Assembly: GCA_050745265.1 (NCBI GenBank)
Contig: JBOGKE010000151.1
Coordinates: forward strand, 5,921 to 69,920
Direction: 5' to 3'
DNA length: 64,000 bases
Source: RH2-MAG17b sp050745265
GTDB taxonomy: Bacteria > Acidobacteriota > Terriglobia > UBA7540
Positions 7,520 to 14,944 of this stretch are shown one piece after another; position 1 is the first letter of the stretch, and each line of letters opens with the position of its first letter. A program made the translations under genes and the position numbers. Below the pieces are notes generated by a model. That model was given only the letters and a program-made list of their open reading frames with translations. It did no database searches and was not told the DNA's origin.

Positions 7520-9255
7520 TCGGAATCGGCCTCCTGGCCGGCGGAAAATGGGTTGATGGGCAGGCGCACGCAAAAGACGGTCCCGCGTCCGGCCTCGGTT
7601 TCGAAGCTCAGGCTTCCCCCGTGCCGGTCGACTACAATCGAGCGCGCAATCGCCAGGCCTTGGCCCGTCCCGCGCCCCACCTCTTTGGTGGTGAAGAAAG
7701 GGTCAAAGATGCGGCCGCGAATGGCTTCGGGAATGCCACAGCCGGTGTCCTCGATCCAGATCGCCACCCAGTCCGCTTCGCGACGCGTCCGCACCGTGAT
7801 GAGGCCGCGCCGCCCCGTTCCCTTATTGGCATCGGCAATCGCGTGGCCCGCGTTGACGAGCAGATTCAAAAACACCTGGTTGATGTCGCCAGCGTTGCAA
7901 ACCACCGCGGGAATATCGCCGAGGTCAGTCTCCACATCCGCCACGTATTTGATCTCATGTCGCGCCACCACCAGCGTATTCGAGAGAGCCCGGTTGAGGT
8001 CGGCGGCGGATTTCTCCGCGCGCGAGGGGTGCGCGAATTCTTTCATGGCGCCGACGATCGTCGCCACGCGGTTTACTCCGTCCAAGGTTTGCGTCAGGGC
8101 GGCCGGAACCTCGTCGCGCAGATAGTCCGCCTCCTCGACTTCCTCGGCGCGCCGGACGGACTCGATCGTATCCGGACTGACGGCCCCGGCGATCAGCGCG
8201 TGATACACGTCGCGATAGCTCGCGAGCAATCGCTGCATGGCGCTGAAAGCTTCATGGAGAAAACGCATGTTGTCGCCCACGAACTGAATGGGCGTGTTCA
8301 GCTCGTGCGCGATTCCGGCGGCAAGGCTTCCCACCGCCTCGAGTTTTTGCGCGTGGCGCAATTCCACTTCGAGCAGTTTTCTCTCGGTAATGTCCTGAGC
8401 CACCATCAGAACGGCTTTGCGGCCGAAGAACTCCATTTCCTGCGAGATGATCTCCACGTCGATAGTTGTGCCGTTCCTGGTGCGGTGCTTCCACGGGCCG
8501 GAGGACTGCTTGCACCTGGGACTCCTGCTCTCGGTTAACAACGGCTCCAGTTCGCTGCGCGGCCAAACCTCGGTCAGCTTCATGCAGAGGAACTCGTCAC
8601 GGCTGTATCCATAACGCGCCACCGCCGCATCGTTCACTTCAACAAAGTCAAGCGTCTCCGGATCGTAAACCCAGATGGGGTGTGGAATCGTGGCAAACAG
8701 CAGGCGCGAGCGCTCCTCGCTCTGGTGCAGCGCCTCCTCGGCCTGCTGCTGCGCGAGCAGCGCGCCTTCGACCTCGGAAATCCGCTGCGCGAGAGCCGTC
8801 TGAAGCTGGATAATCCGCGAGCCCGTCTGAAGACGCGCGCGAAGCTCCTGGGGTTGAAACGGCTTTTTGATGTAATCGTCTGCCCCGGCCTCGAGGCCTC
8901 GAACGGTATCCTCGGAGCCGTCAAGGCTAGTGAGCAGGATGACGTAGGGCGGCACGCTCCGGCCCGCATTCCGGATCGCGCTGACCACCTCGATGCCGTC
9001 CATGCCCGGCATCATCCAGTCCAGGATGGCAAGCGTCGGCGGATCGGCGCGATTCAGCGCCGCCCACGCCTCACTGCCGTTTTGGGCGGATACCACTTCG
9101 TACTTCCAGGACGCCAGCAGCGCCTGAAGTTTGAACCGGGACACCGCCTCGTCGTCCGCGATCAGGACCTTCGTCGCCCGGGCGGTTCCCGCTTCCGCTT
9201 CAACCGTGAGGTCCGGCAGAAGCGCAGAATCGTTGCCGAGGCTCGTAGACGCCAT
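7516..9255 (-). CDS. Hybrid sensor histidine kinase (receiver-PAS-HisKA-HATPase)
   Basis: A 579-residue soluble kinase with no membrane segment. Order of domains: receiver (28-145; DDE at 34-36, phospho-Asp79 in AILDWMMPGMDG, Lys in YIKKPF); a coiled-coil (150-185); a PAS domain (185-295; YDPETLDFVEVND to DITERK); a HisKA dimerisation helix with His317 in AGIAHELNTPIQF; and a HATPase domain with the N-box INQVFLNLLVNAGHA, the G1 box DTGCGIP and the G2 box GRGTGQGLA. It should autophosphorylate and pass phosphate to its own or a partner receiver. ATG 9255 is chosen because the upstream extension to 9309 is repeat sequence. Its stop overlaps the HDOD gene start. Confidence 0.92.
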   Translation of the reverse strand: MASTSLGNDSALLPDLTVEAEAGTARATKVLIADDEAVSRFKLQALLASWKYEVVSAQNGSEAWAALNRADPPTLAILDWMMPGMDGIEVVSAIRNAGRSVPPYVILLTSLDGSEDTVRGLEAGADDYIKKPFQPQELRARLQTGSRIIQLQTALAQRISEVEGALLAQQQAEEALHQSEERSRLLFATIPHPIWVYDPETLDFVEVNDAAVARYGYSRDEFLCMKLTEVWPRSELEPLLTESRSPRCKQSSGPWKHRTRNGTTIDVEIISQEMEFFGRKAVLMVAQDITERKLLEVELRHAQKLEAVGSLAAGIAHELNTPIQFVGDNMRFLHEAFSAMQRLLASYRDVYHALIAGAVSPDTIESVRRAEEVEEADYLRDEVPAALTQTLDGVNRVATIVGAMKEFAHPSRAEKSAADLNRALSNTLVVARHEIKYVADVETDLGDIPAVVCNAGDINQVFLNLLVNAGHAIADANKGTGRRGLITVRTRREADWVAIWIEDTGCGIPEAIRGRIFDPFFTTKEVGRGTGQGLAIARSIVVDRHGGSLSFETEAGRGTVFCVRLPINPFSAGQEADSE

Positions 9256-9316
9256 AGATACCGTTCCGCGAATGTAGCGCCGGGGTTTACAGACGGCAGA
9301 AAAATGCACTTCGAAA

Positions 9317-9368
9317 CTGTCATTCTGAGGAGTGTCTCATGTCGCTTCACAACACCCGCAAAGCATGA
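9317..9368 (+). repeat. Dispersed repeat, family A (copy 2)
   Basis: Reads CTGTCATTCTGAGGAGTGTC, then TCATGTCGCTTCACAACACC and GCAAAGCATGAGG. It shares the core with the copies at 967-1038, 25102-25149 and 57405-57480. Confidence 0.7.
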
Positions 9369-9540
9369 GGATCGTAGCGCCGCTCGGGACCGCCTGAGAA
9401 GTCGCGCCGCGCTCCATCGAGTAGTATCGGCAAGGCCACTGCCAACATTAGAGGGTCGTCTCCAAAAAGTGTGACGCGATCTAACCCTGTGTACGAGCAG
9501 TCGCGGGTGCAGCCTCTATGAAAGGGGCGGCGAGAATACG

Positions 9541-9635
9541 GTAGCGCGGAGTTGTTTTTTAACTCCGCGGCTTTTCGCGGCGGTTCAAACACAAGCCTCA
9601 GAGTTTCTGAAAAGCGAAACTCTGCATTGCAACAC
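9541..9635 (+). repeat. Double-hairpin repeat, family C (copy 1)
   Basis: The first hairpin, GCGGAGTT with AACTCCGC, is followed about 50 bp on by a second, CAGAGTTTC with GAAACTCTG. The same arrangement with related first-hairpin sequence is at 61317-61401. Confidence 0.75.
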
Positions 9636-9663
9636 CCTCCTTTTTTGGCAAGAATTTGGACTC

Positions 9664-9782
9664 CGTCATTCCGAGCGAAGTGAGGAATCTCGCTTTGACT
9701 GTGCCTGGGAAACACGCACGGCGAGATTCCTCGTCGCTTCGCTCCTCGGAATGACATTTGGTTGCGGCCTTCACGCCGCGCT
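9664..9782 (+). repeat. Long inverted repeat, family D (copy 1)
   Basis: Outer arms are GTCATTCCGAGCGAAG and CTTCGCTCCTCGGAATGAC, with inner arms GAGGAATCTCGC and GCGAGATTCCTC. The right arm continues into TTGCGGCC and CCGCGCTG, as it does at 19250-19310. It can form a stem of about 90 nt in RNA or single-stranded DNA. Confidence 0.8.
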
Positions 9783-10132
9783 GCGCTACCCTGCGACGCG
9801 TTCGGGGTTCCGGCGGTGACCGGCGGCGCGGCGGACCTCAACCGCATCGCGACGCGGGAAGACCTGTTTACGACAGTTGCGCAACACGGATGCGACGGGG
9901 GCGGCGCGAATGGTGACGGTGCAAATGGACGGGGCGTGCGTCCCATTTCGACATGCGGCAAGCACGGCATCGGCCAAGCACGGGAAAATTTGCCCGGCAG
10001 ATGGAATTTTTCCCGGCCGGGATCTTACCCATGTTCCCGCCGCAGGCGAATATGCGTCGCGTCAACGACTTAGCTGGGGAAGGCTTGGCCCTCGGCTTGC
10101 TCACGTCCGTCAGCGGGGAGGAGCCGACGACC

Positions 10133-11098
10133 ATGCGATTTTCCGACGATGACGATATTCATCAGCAAGAGGGTTATGGACCCGAAGAAGTGCCGTATCC
10201 TGCTGAGCCGCCAGAGGCAAGCGGTCTGAACCAGTGGCTGCTGGCGATCACGTTTGTGCTGATCATCGTCGTGGTGGTCGCCATCGGATACACTTTACAC
10301 GAACAAGGCGCCGCCCAGCGCCTTGCCTCAGCCAACGATAAACTCGCTGCCGACCTTACGCATACGCAATCGCAACTCGAAGCGCTCAGGGCCAAGCTGA
10401 AATCTCTCAGCACACCGCAAATCCAGCTGCCCGCACCGGCGGATGAGAAGTGGAGCGAAGAGCCGGTAACGCCCCCGCCTGCCGTGGCGCGCGTCCGCCG
10501 CTCGCTCGCGCAGCGACGGACTCCCAATTGGCAGAAGCGCTTGCAGCGGCAACTCACATCGCAGAATCATCGCTTGAGCGGCGCCGAAAGGGCGGTCGCC
10601 CAAACCCAGGCCGATGTTGCGGGCCGTGCGGCAAGCACTCAGGCGAGCTTGAGCAGTCTTAGCGATGCGGTTGCAAGAAGCCATGCCGAGCTGGTGGGGC
10701 TGGAAGAACAGGGCACGCGCAGCTACTACGAATTTGATCTCAAGAAGTCGAGGAAGTTTGCCCGCGAGGGCCCGGTCGGGCTCGCGCTCCGGCACACCAG
10801 TGCGAAACACCAGAACTACGACCTCGACCTCATGGTGGACGATTTCAAGCTGACGCGGAAGAACGTGGACCTTTACGAGCCGGTGATATTTGAAACCTCG
10901 GAGAGTCCGCAGCCGCTCGAGCTGGTGGTGAACCGGATCGGAAAAAACGAGGTTCACGGCTACATCAGCGCCCCGAGGGGATATGGCCAACGCTCCTCGG
11001 CCTCCGCCGTGGCCGCGGTACAGACCACCGCATTGGGAGCCGACGCCTCAGCGCAGCCGGCAGTCGCGCACCCGGTCACAGCCGCCGCGCGCAGGTAA
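10133..11098 (+). CDS. Membrane-anchored coiled-coil protein of unknown function
   Basis: A 321-residue protein. An acidic, Pro-rich N-terminal tail (about 1-35) is followed by a single transmembrane helix (LLAITFVLIIVVVVAIGY, about 40-58). A predicted coiled coil follows (about 65-100, LASANDKLAADLTHTQSQLE) and another around 145-200. The C-terminal 110 residues form a compact domain beginning RSYYEFDLKKSRKFAREGPVG, with a strand-rich end (DLMVDDFKLTRKNVDLYEPV). The likely topology is a short cytoplasmic tail with a large outer part. ATG 10133 is chosen for its strong ribosome-binding site, GGGGAGGAG at 10115-10123; upstream ATGs are in non-coding sequence. I do not recognise a named family. 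It converges with the NCS1 permease. Confidence 0.75.
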   Translation: MRFSDDDDIHQQEGYGPEEVPYPAEPPEASGLNQWLLAITFVLIIVVVVAIGYTLHEQGAAQRLASANDKLAADLTHTQSQLEALRAKLKSLSTPQIQLPAPADEKWSEEPVTPPPAVARVRRSLAQRRTPNWQKRLQRQLTSQNHRLSGAERAVAQTQADVAGRAASTQASLSSLSDAVARSHAELVGLEEQGTRSYYEFDLKKSRKFAREGPVGLALRHTSAKHQNYDLDLMVDDFKLTRKNVDLYEPVIFETSESPQPLELVVNRIGKNEVHGYISAPRGYGQRSSASAVAAVQTTALGADASAQPAVAHPVTAAARR

Positions 11099-11168
11099 CC
11101 CAGGGTGGCGCGGATCTCCGCATTTGAGGTTCGCGGCTCTTCATACCTCACATAACGGACCGGAGGCC

Positions 11169-12539
11169 TCAAACACCGAGGTCTGTCCTGCCCGCTGTGG
11201 ACACCATCGGTTCGCCCTCGATCGGAACCACTCGGGGGCGCAAGCCTGCCTTCGAGAGCAGCCAATAAAGCACGAAGCCGATGATGAACGAAAACAGGAC
11301 GGCGGGACGATCCGCGTGTATCCACGACGGCGGAACTCCCGGAATGTAGGCGAGAATCCCGGCGATGAACCCCACCGCCCAGGCGATATAGCCCGACCAG
11401 TTGATCCCCGCGCGCGGACCGGACCATCTCTTCCCCGCAAGCAGGTAGTCCGCGGCCATGGCGCCGCAAATCGGTCCAAACGAGGCGCCGACAATCGTGA
11501 AGAAGGTCACGAGGTTCTGGGCCACGCCGGTTACTGCCAGCAACATGCCGATGGTCACCGCGATAAAGGTGGAAACCGCCCGCGGAATCCGGGGCAGCAT
11601 GGTGGCAAAACTGTTTGAGGCGATGAAGGTGCAAAAGCAGGTCGGCGCTACCGATGCCGCGGCAAAAAGGAAGAACATCACCGCCGCGAGCCCGCTGACG
11701 CTCGCGATGGCGAGCGTGTAATTGTAATTCGTGCCCCCGTGCAGCCCGATGTAGCCTGCGACGGCGAGTAACGGCAGGCCTCCGGCTACCAGAATCGCCA
11801 GCGCGATCCCGGTGAGTCCCCCGAGAGCGACATCTTTCCGGCTGCGGTTATTCATCCCAAAATCGGCGCCCGCCGCGCCCGCCGTTGCGAAAAACCCGAT
11901 GACAATCGCCAGAATGTCGAGAAAGCCCGCGCTTGGATCGGGATGAGCAGGCCGATAGCTTGAAAGACCGTGTCTGTTCGCCACGAAGATGATGATGATC
12001 ATGATCAGCGGCACCCAGTTAAGATACTGAGCCACGCGGGCGACGTAGGCGATGCCTTTCACCGCAATCCACGCCAGGCAATACGCCCACACGATGCAGA
12101 TCACGCTATAGAGCAGCCTCGAGTTCCTGTGCAGCCCTTGCATGATGAAAGTGCTTGCCACGGCGGTCGCGACCGCAAACCAGCCAATCTGCAGCGCTCC
12201 CATCAACAAACCGGGCATCAGATAACCGCCCTTCGCCCCGAACGTCGAGGTGCCGACAATGTACAGAGGGCGTCCGGTTTGCATTCCCAGCATTCCCGGT
12301 GCGTAGTAATAAAGCCCAAAGCACAACAGCCCGGCGACGATCAGCGCGAGCAGGCATAACCCGATGCCGAGCTGACCGATCGGCGCGAGCATGCCCGAGG
12401 GCGCGGCGAGCCCGAGATAGAACGCCACCCAGAGGAAAATGCCGGCGTAGGCCGGAAACGTGTTCTTGTACCAGGGCGCTCGGTTCGAGAGTGGAGTCGG
12501 AACAGAAGACTTCACATAGTTCGGCAGCGACATCGGCAT
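11169..12539 (-). CDS. NCS1-family (cytosine/allantoin-type) permease
   Basis: A 456-residue integral membrane protein with about twelve hydrophobic segments, typical of NCS1 nucleobase:cation symporters. Signature regions are the N-terminal PLSNRAPWYKNTFPAYAGIF, the segment ATAVASTFIMQG, and GASFGPICGAMAADYLL near residue 370. Members import cytosine, purines, hydantoin or allantoin with H+ or Na+; the substrate cannot be assigned from sequence here. No deaminase or hydantoinase gene is adjacent, so no catabolic partner supports a choice. It diverges from ftsY across 156 bp. Confidence 0.82.
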   Translation of the reverse strand: MPMSLPNYVKSSVPTPLSNRAPWYKNTFPAYAGIFLWVAFYLGLAAPSGMLAPIGQLGIGLCLLALIVAGLLCFGLYYYAPGMLGMQTGRPLYIVGTSTFGAKGGYLMPGLLMGALQIGWFAVATAVASTFIMQGLHRNSRLLYSVICIVWAYCLAWIAVKGIAYVARVAQYLNWVPLIMIIIIFVANRHGLSSYRPAHPDPSAGFLDILAIVIGFFATAGAAGADFGMNNRSRKDVALGGLTGIALAILVAGGLPLLAVAGYIGLHGGTNYNYTLAIASVSGLAAVMFFLFAAASVAPTCFCTFIASNSFATMLPRIPRAVSTFIAVTIGMLLAVTGVAQNLVTFFTIVGASFGPICGAMAADYLLAGKRWSGPRAGINWSGYIAWAVGFIAGILAYIPGVPPSWIHADRPAVLFSFIIGFVLYWLLSKAGLRPRVVPIEGEPMVSTAGRTDLGV

Positions 12540-12695
12540 CGTGGCTCCAGAGACGAAGTTTCGGTTGCAATCGGGCTGGCGAAAAGCATAGAACGGACGC
12601 GCCGCAGATTCAAGCGGTATCAGCGGATCAAACGGGCAGACAGTGGGAAAGGCGGCCCCTGTTGGGTCTCGGGGAGTTCAGGATAGAATCAATCT

Positions 12696-13655
12696 ATGGT
12701 GCAAACTCTGTTTGGCCCGCCGGAACCGAAAAAAACCGGGCTTTTCGACCGCCTCAAAAAGGCCGTCACTTCCACGAAGGAGCAACTCGTCGAACGCATC
12801 GACGTCATCGCCGAAGGAAAAGAGAAAATCGATCCGGGCGTTCTCGACGATCTCGAAGTCACGCTGATCACCGCCGATCTGGGCGTGAAGACCACTCAGG
12901 AAATCCTTGCGCGGCTCCGCACCGAGATGGGTCACCGCCGCTTGACCGCGCCGAGCCAGTTGCACGGCGCCGTCGAGCGGGAAATCCTGGCTGTCATGGA
13001 GAAAACGAAGCCGCCGCAGCTCAAGCGCCCGCCTGAAGGTATGCCGGAGGTCATTTTCGTGGTCGGCGTGAACGGCGTCGGCAAGACCACGAGCATCGCC
13101 AAACTCGCGCACTACTATATTCAACAGGGACGGCGGCCGCTCCTTTGCGCCGCGGACACTTTCCGCGCTGCGGCCATCGAGCAACTGGACATCTGGGCAG
13201 GACGGCTGGGCATTGAAATCGTCAAGCAGAAGCCTGGGGCTGATCCGGCCGCGGTCATTTTCGATGGATTTCGAGCGGCGAAGAAGCAAAACAGCGATCC
13301 GGTGATTGTCGATACGGCGGGTCGCTTGCACACCAAGTTCAACCTGATGTCGGAGCTCGGGAAAATGTGCCGCATCGCCGCGCGCGAGGTTCCGCAGGCG
13401 CCTCACCAAGTGCTGCTGGTGATCGATGCGACGACGGGACAGAACGGGCTGCAGCAGGCGCGACAGTTTACCGAACGCGCCGGAGCCACGGGTATCGTCC
13501 TCACCAAGCTGGATGGCACCGCCAAGGGCGGCGTGGTGGTGGCGATTGCGGGGGAGCTGGGCCTGCCCATCCTGTTCGCCGGCATCGGCGAGAAGATCGA
13601 CGATCTCATCCCCTTCAATCCGCGTGAATTTGTCGAATCGCTGTTCGAAGCTTGA
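12696..13655 (+). CDS. ftsY: Signal recognition particle receptor FtsY
   Basis: A 319-residue SRP receptor GTPase that docks the SRP-ribosome complex at the inner membrane for co-translational insertion. The N domain (about 10-100) leads to the G domain, with G1 GVNGVGKTT at 124-132, the insertion-box DTFRAAAIEQLDIW near 154, G3 DTAGR at 206-210 and G4 TKLD at 270-273. The acidic A domain of Enterobacteria is absent, as in many non-proteobacterial FtsY proteins. The start ATG at 12696 puts the N domain at the very N-terminus. It converges with the ThiF-like gene over a 111 bp gap without an obvious terminator. Confidence 0.96.
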   Translation: MVQTLFGPPEPKKTGLFDRLKKAVTSTKEQLVERIDVIAEGKEKIDPGVLDDLEVTLITADLGVKTTQEILARLRTEMGHRRLTAPSQLHGAVEREILAVMEKTKPPQLKRPPEGMPEVIFVVGVNGVGKTTSIAKLAHYYIQQGRRPLLCAADTFRAAAIEQLDIWAGRLGIEIVKQKPGADPAAVIFDGFRAAKKQNSDPVIVDTAGRLHTKFNLMSELGKMCRIAAREVPQAPHQVLLVIDATTGQNGLQQARQFTERAGATGIVLTKLDGTAKGGVVVAIAGELGLPILFAGIGEKIDDLIPFNPREFVESLFEA

Positions 13656-13766
13656 TCCATGACTTCATACCAGAGCCGCTGTTATCTCCAGAACGACGGC
13701 CGTCCGGACTCACCTTTTCGGCGGATCTCTGACTCAGGACGGTAGCCTAGGAGTTTTCAGCGACGG

Positions 13767-14792
13767 CTACGACCCGACATAGCGGGCGTAGAGCGAGCGC
13801 GCAACGGCGGTGTCCTGGGTGCCTTTGACGATGGCCCGGCCGTCGGCGAAAACCGTGATCTCGTAGGAATCGATGGCGCACTGGACGAGGAAGCTGTTGG
13901 AGCGGATCGTGCCGATCTCGGCCAGCCGTTTCCCGAGCGCGTCGAGATCGACGGGGCGCGCGACGCGCGGATGAATCTGAACCGAATCGCGCCCGCACAT
14001 GGAGAAATGAGCCGGCGAGAGACCATCGAGCGAGACGAACTCGCGCCGGACGCACACGGCGCACGCGAGATCGCGCTGAGGCGCGATCTCACTGGCGCGG
14101 TTCGACCAGACATCGTAGCTCATCAGCTTGCCGTGCAGATCGTCCTCTCGTCCGCACAGAATCTTCAGCGCCTCGCTCACCTGAATCGAAGCCACCCAGC
14201 CCGCCGCAGGCGCAATCACCCCTGCCGTGTCGCACGTCTCATGAATGCCTTGCGGCGTGCGGGGAAAAACGCAGGCGAGGCAGGCGGTGCGGCCGGGCAA
14301 CACAGTGAGCGTGACGCCGTAGCTCGCGACAACCGCGCCGTAAATCCAAGGCGTGTTGAGCTTCACCGCAGCATCATTGAGCAGGAAGCGCGCCTCGAAG
14401 TTATCCGCGCCATCGAGGATCAGGTCAAAACCGCGGATCAGCTCCTCGATGTTGGCGGGCCGCGCGTCCGCCACAATGCCCTCTGCCTCAACCTCTGAGT
14501 TGATCTGCTTCAGCTTGCGCTCGGCCGCCACCGCTTTCGGCAGGCGCCCGGCGGCATCGGATTCGTCAAACAGGACCTGGCGCTGCAGGTTGTTTTCCTC
14601 CACGTAATCGCGATCGATGATGCGGAGCTTCGCGACTCCGGCGCGCGCCAGCAGGTTCGCCTGAGCGCTTCCGAGCGCCCCGCAGCCAAGGATCACGACT
14701 CTCGCTCCGCGCAACTTCGCCTGCCCGTCGCGGCCGATCGGTGCGAAGAGCGTCTGGCGCGAGTATCTGTTCGCGTTGCTCGGGCTCGTCAT
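13767..14792 (-). CDS. ThiF/MoeB-family E1-like adenylyltransferase
   Basis: A 341-residue cytoplasmic enzyme of the family that adenylates the C-terminal Gly of ubiquitin-like sulfur carriers (MoaD, ThiS, or a cysteine-synthesis carrier). Residues 10-20 hold the RYSRQ entry motif, 36-42 the GCGALGS nucleotide loop, then RQVLFDESD and DGADNFEARFLLND. CDTAGV carries the likely catalytic Cys region, and two Cys pairs (CLAC and CAVC) form the structural zinc site. There is no rhodanese domain; the last 90 residues form a small extra domain of unclear role. No MoaD/ThiS-like carrier or molybdopterin/thiamine gene is adjacent, so the pathway cannot be fixed. Confidence 0.87.
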   Translation of the reverse strand: MTSPSNANRYSRQTLFAPIGRDGQAKLRGARVVILGCGALGSAQANLLARAGVAKLRIIDRDYVEENNLQRQVLFDESDAAGRLPKAVAAERKLKQINSEVEAEGIVADARPANIEELIRGFDLILDGADNFEARFLLNDAAVKLNTPWIYGAVVASYGVTLTVLPGRTACLACVFPRTPQGIHETCDTAGVIAPAAGWVASIQVSEALKILCGREDDLHGKLMSYDVWSNRASEIAPQRDLACAVCVRREFVSLDGLSPAHFSMCGRDSVQIHPRVARPVDLDALGKRLAEIGTIRSNSFLVQCAIDSYEITVFADGRAIVKGTQDTAVARSLYARYVGS

Positions 14793-14821
14793 ATTGTTTC
14801 ATTTTACCGCCGTGCCGCCTC

Positions 14822-14875
14822 GTAGCACGGGCGTCTCGCCCGTGCGCATGGGCAGGATGCCCATGCTAAGCGCGA
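14822..14875 (+). repeat. Double-hairpin intergenic repeat, GTAGCACGGG type
   Basis: Two adjacent perfect hairpins, CACGGGCGTCTCGCCCGTG and GCATGGGCAGGATGCCCATGC. The GCAGGATGCCC style of the second recurs, inside coding sequence, near 59505-59600. Confidence 0.7.
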
Positions 14876-14944
14876 TTCAGACCTCTCCATTCGGGAGCGC
14901 CGAAACGGCGGCGACCGCAGGATGCCGCTCGAGCGCTGTTGTCA

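Larger units (their letters stand above)
9256..10132. other. Long intergenic region with three repeat families
   Basis: An 877 bp divergent region between the kinase gene (minus) and the coiled-coil gene (plus). It contains a family A repeat (9317-9368), a double-hairpin repeat (9541-9635) and a long inverted repeat (9664-9782). Open frames across it translate repeats and are not supported as genes. The last 350 bp shows no recognisable repeat or riboswitch. Confidence 0.65.

Noticed and set aside
6272..8125. A 617-residue plus-strand open frame
   Set aside because: It lies opposite the HDOD and kinase genes and its translation has no family signature; those minus-strand genes are well supported, so this is an antisense shadow caused by high GC.
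9347..9970. A 207-residue minus-strand open frame
   Set aside because: It translates the intergenic repeats (MSFRGAKRRG-type segments) and stops showing any pattern outside them.
9980..10132. A GEMM-like (cyclic-di-GMP) riboswitch upstream of the coiled-coil gene
   Set aside because: The characteristic core motifs of the aptamer were not found in order; only GC-rich, hairpin-prone sequence is present.
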